Below are positions 14,980-22,980 of a DNA stretch of 28,092 nt, in pieces. Source of the stretch: RGIG1681 sp045657465 (GTDB lineage: Bacteria; Bacillota; Clostridia; Christensenellales; UBA1242); the NCBI GenBank assembly GCA_045657465.1, contig JAZOTD010000009.1, positions 1 through 28,092 of the forward strand, given 5' to 3'. A program made the position numbers and the translations under genes. How positions within the stretch are numbered: the first letter of the stretch is position 1; the number at the start of each line of letters is the position of its first letter. The notes beneath the pieces are model-generated. The model was given only the letters and a program-made list of their open reading frames with translations, did not search any database and was not told the origin of the DNA.

Positions 14980-15351
14980 ATGACAAAAATAGATTTTATA
15001 AACATTCTTGGTGAAGACCATGGCCAAAAAGAAACATTTGTTAAGGAGAAATTTATGATTAGTGATTATATCGATGTTTTAGGAGAAGACAAAAGCACCA
15101 ATGCTGTATTTGTTCAAGCAAAAAATGGATCAATGACATTAGATGTCATTCCTGCAGCTCTTGGTTATTTAAAACTCCATGCAAGATACGACCTGTTGCA
15201 TCTTCAAGATTATTTTGGATATATCATTACCATGAATCAAGATTCAAATATTCGAACAGCTGTTTGCGATTGGGAAAATTCGAGAGAAGAAAAAGCACCT
15301 GAACAAATTGCTGTTGCAACTGCTGAAGCTGCTCAACCATCTCAAATTTAA
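14980..15351 (+). CDS. LGEDKSTNA family copy 2, with in-frame remnant of a third copy and two usable starts
   Basis: Two ATG codons, each with its own Shine-Dalgarno, lie exactly 75 bases apart in one frame. The ATG at 14980 (AAAGGAG at 14967-14973) gives 123 residues; the ATG at 15055 (AAGGAG at 15043-15048) gives 98 residues starting MISDYIDVLGEDKSTNAVF, co-linear with copy 1. The 25-residue extension MTKIDFINILGED... again repeats the family's N terminus, then ends in VKEKF, which is simply the translated second ribosome site. So the extension looks like a truncated third copy left in frame. The 98-residue form is probably the functional product, but the long form should also be made. C-terminal ~20 residues are Ala/Glu-rich. 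Function unknown. Confidence 0.72.
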   Translation: MTKIDFINILGEDHGQKETFVKEKFMISDYIDVLGEDKSTNAVFVQAKNGSMTLDVIPAALGYLKLHARYDLLHLQDYFGYIITMNQDSNIRTAVCDWENSREEKAPEQIAVATAEAAQPSQI

Positions 15352-15380
15352 ACACTTGAAATTTATCAAGTGTTTTTTTT
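15351..15380 (+). terminator. Terminator of the LGEDKSTNA pair
   Basis: Nine-base stem (15351-15359 with 15366-15374) overlapping the last base of the stop codon, followed by T8. Confidence 0.88.
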
Positions 15381-15421
15381 GTGCAAAGTTTTGTTAAAAA
15401 TATTCCTTTTTGCGTTTTTTA

Positions 15422-15430
15422 TGTTATAAT
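15422..15430 (+). promoter_or_regulatory. Extended -10 promoter placing the start at the ATG of the TtcA-like gene
   Basis: TGT plus exact TATAAT (15425-15430). Seven bases beyond is A15437, the first base of the start codon. No good -35 is visible, as is common for extended -10 promoters. Confidence 0.55.
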
Positions 15431-15436
15431 CTGCTT

Positions 15437-16285
15437 ATGGAAAACGAAATTTTAAACAAGGTTGAAGAAAGCATTAGAAAAAAATTCCACAAGCAACTCT
15501 TCTCCACTTTCGCAAAAGCAATCAATGAATATGAACTCTTGTCACCAAACGACAAGGTTGCGGTTTGCATTTCTGGTGGAAAAGATTCAATGCTTATGGC
15601 AAAACTTTTTCAGGAACTAAAAAAACACAACAAGTTTGATTTTGAACTAGTGTTTTTGGTTATGGACCCAGGCTATAACCCTGAAAACCGAAAGCAAATA
15701 GAAAACAATGCAAAAATATTAAATGTCCCTATACAAATTTTTGAAAGCAACATTTTTGATAGCGTGCTTAACATTGACAAATCACCATGCTACATTTGTG
15801 CCAGAATGCGTCGCGGACATCTTTATGCAAAAGCAAAAGAACTTGGTTGCAACAAGATTGCTCTTGGTCATCACTATGATGATGTTATTGAAACAATTTT
15901 AATGGGTATGCTTTATGGTGCACAAGTTCAAACAATGATGCCAAAACTTCACAGCACCAACTTTGAAGGCATGCAGCTTATTCGACCAATGTATCTCATT
16001 CGCGAAAAAGATATTATTGCATGGCGTGATTACAACAACCTAACCTTCTTGCAATGTGCTTGCAAGTTTACTGAAACAATAAAAATCGAACAAGAAAATG
16101 CTGATAAAATTAGTTCAAAACGACAAAAAGTAAAACAGCTTATCGCCGAACTTAAAAAAGACGACCCACAAATTGAATATAACATCTTTAGAAGCGTTGA
16201 AAATGTCAACCTTTCAACAATAATTGAATATAAAGACAAAGACGGAATTTCTCACAACTTTAAAGACGATTATGACAAAAAATAA
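15437..16285 (+). CDS. TtcA-like tRNA 2-thiolation PP-loop ATPase, probably leaderless
   Basis: 282 residues from ATG 15437. The PP-loop SGGKDS (46-51) binds ATP; C118 and C121 in SPCYICARMRRGHLY form the conserved CxxC; LGHHYDD (143-149) and C207/C209 in FLQCACK follow. This is the TtcA/TtuA/TilS branch, closest in motif order to TtcA, which adenylates and sulfurates C32 in certain tRNAs using an Fe-S cluster. No Shine-Dalgarno precedes any candidate start; the -10 is placed so that the mRNA would begin at the ATG. A TTG at 15410 is in frame but lies upstream of the -10 and has no ribosome site, so it was rejected. Modified base and tRNA targets are inferred from the family. Confidence 0.83.
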   Translation: MENEILNKVEESIRKKFHKQLFSTFAKAINEYELLSPNDKVAVCISGGKDSMLMAKLFQELKKHNKFDFELVFLVMDPGYNPENRKQIENNAKILNVPIQIFESNIFDSVLNIDKSPCYICARMRRGHLYAKAKELGCNKIALGHHYDDVIETILMGMLYGAQVQTMMPKLHSTNFEGMQLIRPMYLIREKDIIAWRDYNNLTFLQCACKFTETIKIEQENADKISSKRQKVKQLIAELKKDDPQIEYNIFRSVENVNLSTIIEYKDKDGISHNFKDDYDKK

Positions 16286-16307
16286 AACACTCAAAATTGA
16301 GTGTTTT
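16284..16307. terminator. Bidirectional terminator between convergent genes
   Basis: AAAACACTCA pairs with TGAGTGTTTT. It touches the stop of the TtcA-like gene (16285) on one side and the stop of the thioesterase (16308) on the other. Confidence 0.88.
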
Positions 16308-16730
16308 TTATTTTTCCAAGATTTTTGAAAAAATCTCATGAAGTTCAGGAAATTGCTTTTTGATTATGATTGGTCTGCCTTCGGCATTTGTAAAACAATG
16401 CTCACTTTTTGCAAGAAAAACAATATCGTTTGTTTTTGAGTTTATTATTTTATATTCATAGACAAATTTAACACCAGAATATTCTTTAAACTCAACAAAC
16501 ACATCAATCTCGTCACCAAACCTGCATGGCGTCTTATAATCACATTCAAGAGCAACGACTGGCGAAATAACACCCATTTCTTCCATCTTGTCATATCCAA
16601 GATTAATGCTGTCAAGATAAGCCACCCTTGCTTCTTCCATAAACCTTATATAATTTGAATGATGAACAATGCCCATTTTGTCAGTTTCATAATAATTAAT
16701 TTTTCTTTTATAAACAAAACTATTTTGCAT
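16308..16730 (-). CDS. Hotdog-fold acyl-CoA thioesterase (YbgC/FadM type)
   Basis: 140 residues from ATG 16730, which has AAAGGAG upstream; the longer upstream frame lacks a ribosome site. The family signature INYYETDKMGIVHHSNYIRF (11-30) is intact, with the catalytic Asp at D17 and the HHSNY helix start, followed by EEAR and a mid-protein ECDYKTPCRFGDEIDV segment. Such enzymes hydrolyse acyl-CoA thioesters in the cytoplasm; chain length preference cannot be read. Convergent with the TtcA-like gene and divergent from the next lipoprotein. Confidence 0.88.
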   Translation of the reverse strand: MQNSFVYKRKINYYETDKMGIVHHSNYIRFMEEARVAYLDSINLGYDKMEEMGVISPVVALECDYKTPCRFGDEIDVFVEFKEYSGVKFVYEYKIINSKTNDIVFLAKSEHCFTNAEGRPIIIKKQFPELHEIFSKILEK

Positions 16731-16812
16731 TATTTTTTCTCCTTTAAACAAAATAATAATAACACACCCCAATCACTTTCTAAAACAAATTTTGACTACC
16801 ACTTTAATTTAA

Positions 16813-16841
16813 TTGTAAACACAAAAATATTTTGATAAAAT
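16813..16841 (+). promoter_or_regulatory. Promoter of the second Ig-like lipoprotein
   Basis: TTGTAA, 17-base spacer, TAAAAT with an extended TGA. Confidence 0.55.
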
Positions 16842-16875
16842 ATCATTATAAAATATCTTTAAAAAGGATTAATTT

Positions 16876-18537
16876 ATGAAAAAAATATTCAGTTATTTAT
16901 TTGCATTATGTTTGGTTTTGCCTTGTGCATTTATGCTCACAGGTTGCAAAAAAATCAAATCATACGCATTTTATTTAGATGACAAAGTTATTGAAAACTC
17001 AACTCTAAACTACAAATATGGCGATGACATCGAAGATGTTTTAGATGATGTTGAACTTGTAATCAAAGCAAAAAAAGAAACTCTTGACTATGACCTTGAT
17101 GACATCAATTTCACTTTGAAATATGATGACTTTTCAACCACAACAACTCTTAACACCATTCCAACTGAATGGAATGCGGGCACATACACCTTTGAGTGCA
17201 CAGTTGAAACAAAATATGGCACAGTTGAAACATCTCTCGTTTTGAACATTGCTCAAGTTGCAAGCACTGCATCATATACATTTGAAATTAACGAAAGCCA
17301 AACCGAAACAGAGTGGGAATATGATCGCAGTCCTCTTCTTGGTAACGACCCTATCTTAAACATTTCACGTGCTGGTGCAGACCCTGAAGACGAAACAGTT
17401 TATGAATATAAAACATATTACCTTTCTTCAAGCAAATACACTTCATTTAATCAAATTACAAAAAACACAGAAAAAATTAAATATCTCAAAAACAATGCAA
17501 AACTTTACACTGGAAGTTATGGACTCGTTCCAAACACATACTATCTTGTGGCTGTTGTAGATAATGGACAAAACCACATTGACACTTGCACAAACGCAGT
17601 TAAATGCACTGTAACAAGAGAATCTTTAGACCTTTCACATCTCGTGTTTAATATGGATTACACTTTCAATCTAAACACATTAAATGGAGATTATATAACT
17701 CTCGACCAAGTAGTCGAAGAAATCGGCATGCCAACGCTTATGGACTTTGACGGAGATATTATTTGGAATGAAGACTACTCAGATTTGCAAATCAAATATT
17801 CAAGCACAACACCAACAGTTGATTTAAGGGTAAAACTTGTTCCAAACGACCCATATGTTGATTATAGCCAAACAGAATTTGATTGTACCTTAACACTTCA
17901 TCAAGCATTAATTAAAATTCCAACAAAAGCTGAAGAGTTTCCAAGCTTTACTTATCAAGAAAACAGCGACCGCACACCAATTGAACAAGGCATCACCCTT
18001 GCAAACGCCCCTGAATATTTCAATGATTGGCTCACCGAAGATGCTTTAAAATTTGTGACTGGAAATTTTGACACACATGTAAATGCTGGTGATTACGCAC
18101 TCACTTTAAATCTTGCAAGCAATCCAAACATTGCATTTTCACAAGACGGAGAAACTGCATCAAACGAAACATCTGTTTCTTTTGATTGGTCAATTTCAAA
18201 AGCTTATCAAAGAGTTTATTTAAACGGATTAGAGAAAAATCCAATTAGAATTGACGAAGACACAGAAATTGAAGCTGACATCACTCTTGATGCCAATAGC
18301 TCATGGACACTTCCAACAATTACTCCGTTTGAAAACCCACCATTTGTTGACGGTGACCCAATCGTTAAGATTGAAACCACAGACGAAAGAACAACTGGAA
18401 CTGCAACCATTGAAGACAACAAACTTGTCGTAACCACTGCAGGAATTATTGTTGTTTCAATCACAAAACAAGGAAGTTCAAATGTGAACTCAACAACAAT
18501 CACACTTGTTTTGAATTGCACAGCACAAAACGCATAA
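16876..18537 (+). CDS. Ig/MBG-like surface lipoprotein
   Basis: 553 residues. Signal peptide MKKIFSYLFALCLVLPCAFM ends in a textbook lipobox LTGC (21-24), so C24 is the lipidation site. The rest is beta-rich: several modules with NAGTYTF / NAGDYALTL strands followed by a closing SI-type strand (for example FDWSISKAYQRVYLNG), typical of MBG/YDG repeats, and a final Big-like domain (GTATIEDNKLVVTTAGIIVVSI). It should be tethered to the outer face of the membrane. It shares architecture, but little direct sequence, with the 728-residue lipoprotein at 6718-8904. Ligand unknown. RBS AAGGATT. Confidence 0.8.
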   Translation: MKKIFSYLFALCLVLPCAFMLTGCKKIKSYAFYLDDKVIENSTLNYKYGDDIEDVLDDVELVIKAKKETLDYDLDDINFTLKYDDFSTTTTLNTIPTEWNAGTYTFECTVETKYGTVETSLVLNIAQVASTASYTFEINESQTETEWEYDRSPLLGNDPILNISRAGADPEDETVYEYKTYYLSSSKYTSFNQITKNTEKIKYLKNNAKLYTGSYGLVPNTYYLVAVVDNGQNHIDTCTNAVKCTVTRESLDLSHLVFNMDYTFNLNTLNGDYITLDQVVEEIGMPTLMDFDGDIIWNEDYSDLQIKYSSTTPTVDLRVKLVPNDPYVDYSQTEFDCTLTLHQALIKIPTKAEEFPSFTYQENSDRTPIEQGITLANAPEYFNDWLTEDALKFVTGNFDTHVNAGDYALTLNLASNPNIAFSQDGETASNETSVSFDWSISKAYQRVYLNGLEKNPIRIDEDTEIEADITLDANSSWTLPTITPFENPPFVDGDPIVKIETTDERTTGTATIEDNKLVVTTAGIIVVSITKQGSSNVNSTTITLVLNCTAQNA

Positions 18538-18540
18538 ACA

Positions 18541-18579
18541 AAAAAGACATATCGCACGAAGCAATATGTCTTTTTCTTT
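18541..18579. terminator. Bidirectional terminator, lipoprotein / ftrB
   Basis: Twelve-base perfect stem (18541-18552 with 18564-18575, 11-base loop) with T-rich flanks, between convergent genes. Confidence 0.85.
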
Positions 18580-18581
18580 TT

Positions 18582-18779
18582 TTACTTATATTTATAATAA
18601 AGCCTGCAGTGGCAATACCCTTCAAAGTCAGGGTCTGCAATTTGATTTCTAAACTCTTCACACATGCAAATGTTTTCAGGTGTTTTTTCAAGTCTGCATG
18701 GGCAATAGCCGTCTTTTTTCTTTAGCCCTTCCCTAATCAAACTCACTGTCTTTTCGTCTTTATTAAAAATTACTTTCAT
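18582..18779 (-). CDS. Ferredoxin:thioredoxin reductase catalytic (beta) subunit, short form
   Basis: 65 residues; ATG at 18779 with CAGGAGA upstream. Three CxC motifs are visible: CPC 26-28, CMC 38-40, CHC 56-58, with GYCPCR, ENxCMCEEFR and GYCHCRLYYK around them. In the plant and cyanobacterial enzyme these cysteines hold a [4Fe-4S] cluster and an active-site disulfide that passes electrons from ferredoxin to thioredoxin. Here the whole span (first to last Cys, 32 residues) equals the classic one, but the middle motif lies 12 rather than 19 residues after the first. No alpha subunit is nearby; the partner may be a clostridial ferredoxin and thioredoxin directly. Cytoplasmic. Confidence 0.85.
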   Translation of the reverse strand: MKVIFNKDEKTVSLIREGLKKKDGYCPCRLEKTPENICMCEEFRNQIADPDFEGYCHCRLYYKYK

Positions 18780-18809
18780 AACACATTCTCCTGTTATTAT
18801 TATACATAT

Positions 18810-18838
18810 TTTATACCATTGCGAAAATAAAACTACAA
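18810..18838 (-). promoter_or_regulatory. Promoter of the FTR subunit gene
   Basis: On the minus strand TTGTAG (18838-18833), 17-base spacer, TATAAA (18815-18810). A nearby TATAAT further downstream is an alternative -10. Confidence 0.5.
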
Positions 18839-18960
18839 AACAATTGGTTTTGTTTGAATATTTTTTTTATTATACCACTTTTTTCAATAATTTGTGCTAT
18901 TATATAATCATAAAATAGTAAATACTAACAATATATTTTAAATTTTTATGGAGCTATCAA

Positions 18961-19488
18961 ATGGAAATCAACAATTACAACGAATTTGACACCCTTTCAA
19001 TATATGCCAGAAAAAACAAGGTTGACCACATCAAATCGTGTTATCAAAGTTTTTCTTGGAATGTTGTCGAAGAAAAAGAAAATGACCGATATAGCGACAC
19101 CATTGACTTAACTTTTCAACGACCACATAAACTCAAAAACAAAGATGACCTTCAACTCATGCAAGTCTATATGGAAGACTCTTTAAACAAATATGGCTCC
19201 CTTGAACGCCACAAACACTCCAAATCAACTTCTTATGGATTGTGCTTTGGGGTTTTGTCACTAGCAATCTTAATCGCAGGAATCATCATCTTAAAAAATT
19301 CCCTTTTAAACATTCTTTTGGGTGGAACACTTATTATTCTTGGCTTGTTATCTTGCATGATTGTTTTTGTTGTATGCCTTAAGCTTTTTAAAACCGAAAA
19401 AGAAACCTTTGAGCAAAACCGCAAAAAACTACAAGATGACCTTGAATCGATTTGCACAAAAGCAAAAAAACTAGCAGGGGGAAAATAA
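18961..19488 (+). CDS. Hypothetical two-helix membrane protein in operon with cardiolipin synthase
   Basis: 175 residues, family not recognised. Residues 1-90 are hydrophilic and charged; two membrane helices follow (~92-111 and ~116-140) joined by a very short turn, then a Lys/Glu-rich coiled-coil-like tail (~144-172). A hairpin with both termini on the cytoplasmic side is likely. GGAGC stands eight bases ahead of the ATG, and a TATAAT at 18903-18908 is a possible -10. The next gene starts one base past its stop, so the two are translated together; a partner or localisation role for the lipid synthase is inferred from this only. Confidence 0.7.
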   Translation: MEINNYNEFDTLSIYARKNKVDHIKSCYQSFSWNVVEEKENDRYSDTIDLTFQRPHKLKNKDDLQLMQVYMEDSLNKYGSLERHKHSKSTSYGLCFGVLSLAILIAGIIILKNSLLNILLGGTLIILGLLSCMIVFVVCLKLFKTEKETFEQNRKKLQDDLESICTKAKKLAGGK

Positions 19489-19489
19489 C

Positions 19490-21064
19490 ATGACACAAAA
19501 TTCTCCTTCAACCAAAATTGCAGTAAACAGCAATCTTAACACAATAAAAATCAAAACAGAATCAAACACACTTGGCGTTTTAAAAACACTTGTTATTTTG
19601 TTTTTGATTTTTGTTCAATTTGCAGTATTGATCACTTCTTATATTTACCTAACCCATGTTTTTCAATGGATTGCACTATTATCTTTTATTTTTAGTTTCA
19701 TCACCTGCATATATGTTCTTTCATCAAACAAAAGCGGACAAGTTAAAGCCACTTGGATATTATTTTTGCTCATTTGCTCATCATTTGGTTTTATTATATA
19801 CCTTCTTTCAGATGAACGCATTTTGTTTAGAACATCAAAAAAGAAATATAACAAAATACATAAAGACACCGAAGCTATAATTCCACAAACACATATTCCA
19901 ACCAAAGTCGCTGCTGAAGTAAAAGAAATGTGCAACTACTTAAAAAATGCAGGAAATTTTTCTTGTTACCAAAACTCATCGCTTGAATATTTTTCAAGCG
20001 GAACACAATTGTTTGATGATGTTTTAGAAAAAATCTCATTAGCAAAATCATATATTTTTATTGAATATTTCATCATTGCTGACGGAACACTTTTCAATCG
20101 TTTTTTTGATATACTTGCCGAAAAAGCAAAGGCTGGTGTTGATGTTCGAATCATCTATGACGACATGGGCAGCCACAACACACTTTCTAGAAAAAACAAA
20201 AAACGAATTGTTGATGCCGGCATTAAGCTCGAACCATTCAACAAACTTGTGCCAATGTTCAACATTGCACTCAATCTTCGCAATCACCGCAAAATTGTTG
20301 TTGTTGATGGCCAAGTTGCCTACACTGGTGGCGCAAACCTCGCAGACGAATATATAAATGAAAAACGCATGCATGGTTATTGGAAAGATTGCGGAATTCG
20401 TCTTCAAGGAGAATGCGTCAATGCATTTGTTATTGAATACTTAAGACAATGGCAATTCTTAACAAATGAAACAATAAACTATGAAAACTTCTTAAACAAA
20501 CACATTTCACAAAAAAGCACATCAGCGGTTGTTCCATTTGTTGACGGACCAAACCTAAATGACCGCATCGGCAGAAATGCCTACTTAAACATGATTGCAA
20601 ACTCAAAAGAAAAACTCTACATCATGTCGCCATACTTTATTCCAGACGAAACCATCATTAGCATGATTTCAGCAAAAGCTCAAGCCGGTGTTGATGTAAA
20701 ACTAATTTTACCTGACATTGCAGACAAACATTTTGTTTATTATGTTTCAAGAAGCATTGCTGAAAAATTGACAGATTCAGGCGTTCAACTTTTCACCATG
20801 ACAAAGAGCTTTGTGCATAGCAAAATTGTTTTGAATGAACATTCCGTTATTGTTGGTTCAATCAATGTCGATCAAAGAAGTTTCACTCAACAATTTGAAA
20901 GTGCTGTGTTCACCAACGATGAAAAAATCTTAAAAGCAGTCGAAAATGACTTTAAAAAGACAATCAAAAACTCATTGATGGTTACAGGAAAGCATAAGAA
21001 AAACAACAATTTAATTCATCGCATTTTGGCTGGATTATTTAGAATAATCTCACCATTCATGTAA
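19490..21064 (+). CDS. cls: Cardiolipin synthase (phospholipase D family)
   Basis: 524 residues, the normal bacterial Cls length. Three N-terminal hydrophobic segments (~29-51, 58-78, 87-105) anchor it. The first catalytic motif is NHRKIVVVD with H266, K268, D273; the second is VHSKIVLNE with H443, K445 and E450 where Asp is usual. GGANLADEY and GSINVDQRSF close the two halves as in other Cls proteins. It condenses two phosphatidylglycerols into cardiolipin and glycerol at the inner face of the membrane. The Asp-to-Glu change is conservative and activity is expected. Translationally coupled to the small membrane protein upstream; terminator follows. Confidence 0.93.
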   Translation: MTQNSPSTKIAVNSNLNTIKIKTESNTLGVLKTLVILFLIFVQFAVLITSYIYLTHVFQWIALLSFIFSFITCIYVLSSNKSGQVKATWILFLLICSSFGFIIYLLSDERILFRTSKKKYNKIHKDTEAIIPQTHIPTKVAAEVKEMCNYLKNAGNFSCYQNSSLEYFSSGTQLFDDVLEKISLAKSYIFIEYFIIADGTLFNRFFDILAEKAKAGVDVRIIYDDMGSHNTLSRKNKKRIVDAGIKLEPFNKLVPMFNIALNLRNHRKIVVVDGQVAYTGGANLADEYINEKRMHGYWKDCGIRLQGECVNAFVIEYLRQWQFLTNETINYENFLNKHISQKSTSAVVPFVDGPNLNDRIGRNAYLNMIANSKEKLYIMSPYFIPDETIISMISAKAQAGVDVKLILPDIADKHFVYYVSRSIAEKLTDSGVQLFTMTKSFVHSKIVLNEHSVIVGSINVDQRSFTQQFESAVFTNDEKILKAVENDFKKTIKNSLMVTGKHKKNNNLIHRILAGLFRIISPFM

Positions 21065-21066
21065 CA

Positions 21067-21097
21067 AAAAGCACTCAACAATAAGTTGAGTGCTTTT
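21067..21097 (+). terminator. Terminator of the cls operon
   Basis: Thirteen-base perfect stem (21067-21079 with 21085-21097, five-base loop) with a T-rich end. Confidence 0.9.
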
Positions 21098-21109
21098 ATT
21101 TGTGACCTA

Positions 21110-21138
21110 TTGCCATATTTCTCTTTTTTGTGTATAAT
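21110..21138 (+). promoter_or_regulatory. Promoter of the 371-residue orphan
   Basis: TTGCCA, 17-base spacer, exact TATAAT. A second TATAAT with TGT ahead follows at 21143-21148 and may give a second start site. Confidence 0.65.
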
Positions 21139-21170
21139 ATGTTATAATAACAAATATTTTGGAGATTTTT

Positions 21171-22286
21171 ATGACAACCAAAAATATTCTTTTAGAAATT
21201 TTTAATGAAACCGCTAATGGCGAATTATTGCTGGAAACAGAGCAAGGAGCATTTCATAAATTCCGCATTCATTTTTATACACGTATCGATGGAAAAACCA
21301 ATGCGACTGACACAAATATTCCAGAGCTTCAAGTGCACAATCTTGATGAATTCGCTTCTGCAATAGACAACTATTTAGAAGTTGCTGAGCCTTTCTTTAT
21401 TGCTGACCAATACTATTTCGAACTCACAAATGAAGGATACAAAAAGAAACTTATTTCAGATTTATTCGCAAGTGCAACAAACTACGACTTTCAAGATTTT
21501 TATAGTTATCTCGACATAAAAACAAAACAACTCACTTCAAATATACACGAAGACTATTTTGAATTTGGAACATTAAATGGTGCATATATTAATGCAAAAA
21601 TTAGCAGAAATCACTCAAATTTAGAAGGTCCTTTCAATTTTGAATTTTCTGCCGATACTATTGGAGCCACATATTCCCTCCCTTCAATAACGTTTGGTGT
21701 TGCTGACGACAAGGTATATATTTATGCAATTAAAAACTTTAATGAAAGAATTTTTAACCCACAAACCGGAAAATATGTAAACACATTGCAAAATGGCAGA
21801 CCAATCTTATACACTAGATTTCACGAAAACATGGAAACATATTTTCACACAATCACACTCAAATCACACACGAAAGGTGTTGAGCGAAACGTTTCACCAA
21901 ATGCCCTTGTGTCTTTAGCATTGTTCATGTCATTTTTAAAAACATCAAACGTCAAAGAAATTATAGCCCCAGATTTTATGCCTGTTAGATATTATGCAAA
22001 TAGAGCTACCATTGAAAGCAAATGCCACTCTCAAGGAAAATCACCCGCAGAAAAGCTCGAAAAACATGACAATGACCAAAACAACATAACCAACAAGTTC
22101 ATGTATTTATTTTTAAGATACAACTCACACTTCCCTGAATGCGAAATTTGTTATGATGACCTAAAACAAGAAATGCATATGTCTATTTCGCCAACAAAGT
22201 CAAAAGGCGAAAACCTGATTTATCAAATCGACCAAGTGATGACTCAAACTGATGAAATTTTAGACAAAGAAAAAACCATTGAATAA
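21171..22286 (+). CDS. Hypothetical protein, 371 residues
   Basis: No family recognised. The start at ATG 21171 has GGAG at 21161-21164; an in-frame TTG at 21159 overlaps that site and is rejected. No signal peptide or membrane helix. The sequence is rich in Asn, Phe and Tyr with alternating strand-like segments up to ~220 (for example DDKVYIYAIKNF), a more helical region with ALFMSFLKTSNVKEIIAPDFMPVRYY (~245-270), and a charged tail. Its overall look is a soluble alpha/beta protein. Monocistronic, with a strong promoter and a terminator whose loop contains the stop codon. Function unknown. Confidence 0.75.
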   Translation: MTTKNILLEIFNETANGELLLETEQGAFHKFRIHFYTRIDGKTNATDTNIPELQVHNLDEFASAIDNYLEVAEPFFIADQYYFELTNEGYKKKLISDLFASATNYDFQDFYSYLDIKTKQLTSNIHEDYFEFGTLNGAYINAKISRNHSNLEGPFNFEFSADTIGATYSLPSITFGVADDKVYIYAIKNFNERIFNPQTGKYVNTLQNGRPILYTRFHENMETYFHTITLKSHTKGVERNVSPNALVSLALFMSFLKTSNVKEIIAPDFMPVRYYANRATIESKCHSQGKSPAEKLEKHDNDQNNITNKFMYLFLRYNSHFPECEICYDDLKQEMHMSISPTKSKGENLIYQIDQVMTQTDEILDKEKTIE

Positions 22287-22302
22287 TCTTCAATGGTTTT
22301 TT
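22272..22302. terminator. Bidirectional terminator with the plus-strand stop codon in its loop
   Basis: AAAACCATTGAA (22272-22283) pairs with TTCAATGGTTTT (22289-22300). The five-base loop TAATC holds the TAA stop of the orphan gene. On the other strand it ends the PH-domain gene at 22306. Confidence 0.9.
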
Positions 22303-22305
22303 GCT

Positions 22306-22878
22306 TTACTTTTTATTTTTATATTCATCAATTGTTTCTTTTATTTCTCTGCATGTCTCATATGGCATAACAACGTGTGAAAAACGATAACTTGATCCAC
22401 CATTTGCATGATACATAGGGCTTGCCATGCTTCCAAAAGCAATGGTTCCTGTGTTTTTTCTCAAAATCTTATCAAACAAACTCACATAAACATCAACAGC
22501 TCCAATCATGGCCATATCTAAACTCTTATAATCTACACCAAATATTCCAGAGCGCACAATCACACGCTTGTTTGTGTAGGCATAAAACAAGTTTTTGTAA
22601 TACACATATGCAAGCAAATAAAACACTAGCATAACAACCACATATCCAGCCGCGCAAAGCACAGCACCTAAAACACTTGGTTCAAATCCTTCTTCTGGAC
22701 ACAAAAACACAAGTACTCCAAGCAACGCAAAAACCAAAAATGTGATGCCTGCAAAAAATAAATTTGCAAAAAAGAATTTTGTTTTGTTTGGCTTAAACAC
22801 TTTAACAATTTTCTCATCTTTATCAAGCATATTTTCAAATTTGTCTGCAAATAAAACCTCTGTTTCTTTCTTTTCCAT
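22306..22878 (-). CDS. Bacterial PH-domain (bPH2/YdbS-YdbT-like) membrane protein
   Basis: 190 residues from ATG 22878, six bases after AGGAG; an in-frame ATG two codons earlier sits too close to that site. Two membrane helices (~37-60 and ~68-95) are followed by YAYTNKRVIVRSGIFGVDYKSLDMAMI (97-123), the hallmark start of the bPH2 domain, which continues to ~185. Proteins of this type sit in the cytoplasmic membrane and have been linked to envelope processes, but their molecular role is poorly defined. Likely promoter: TGTTAAAAT upstream on the minus strand. Separated from the lipid cluster by a terminator. Confidence 0.75.
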   Translation of the reverse strand: MEKKETEVLFADKFENMLDKDEKIVKVFKPNKTKFFFANLFFAGITFLVFALLGVLVFLCPEEGFEPSVLGAVLCAAGYVVVMLVFYLLAYVYYKNLFYAYTNKRVIVRSGIFGVDYKSLDMAMIGAVDVYVSLFDKILRKNTGTIAFGSMASPMYHANGGSSYRFSHVVMPYETCREIKETIDEYKNKK

Positions 22879-22949
22879 AAACATCTCCTCTCGCATATAT
22901 TTTAACATATTCAAAAAACTTTAACAAATATTCATCAATCCTTTTCGCA

Positions 22950-22980
22950 AAAACAAAAAGAAGTGCATTACACTTCTTTT
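22950..22980 (-). terminator. Terminator of the GT8-PlsC-CrtO-like cluster with stop codon in its loop
   Basis: On the minus strand AAAAGAAGTG (22980-22971) pairs with CACTTCTTTT (22965-22956). The loop TAATG contains the TAA stop at 22970-22968, and a T-rich run follows. Confidence 0.88.
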
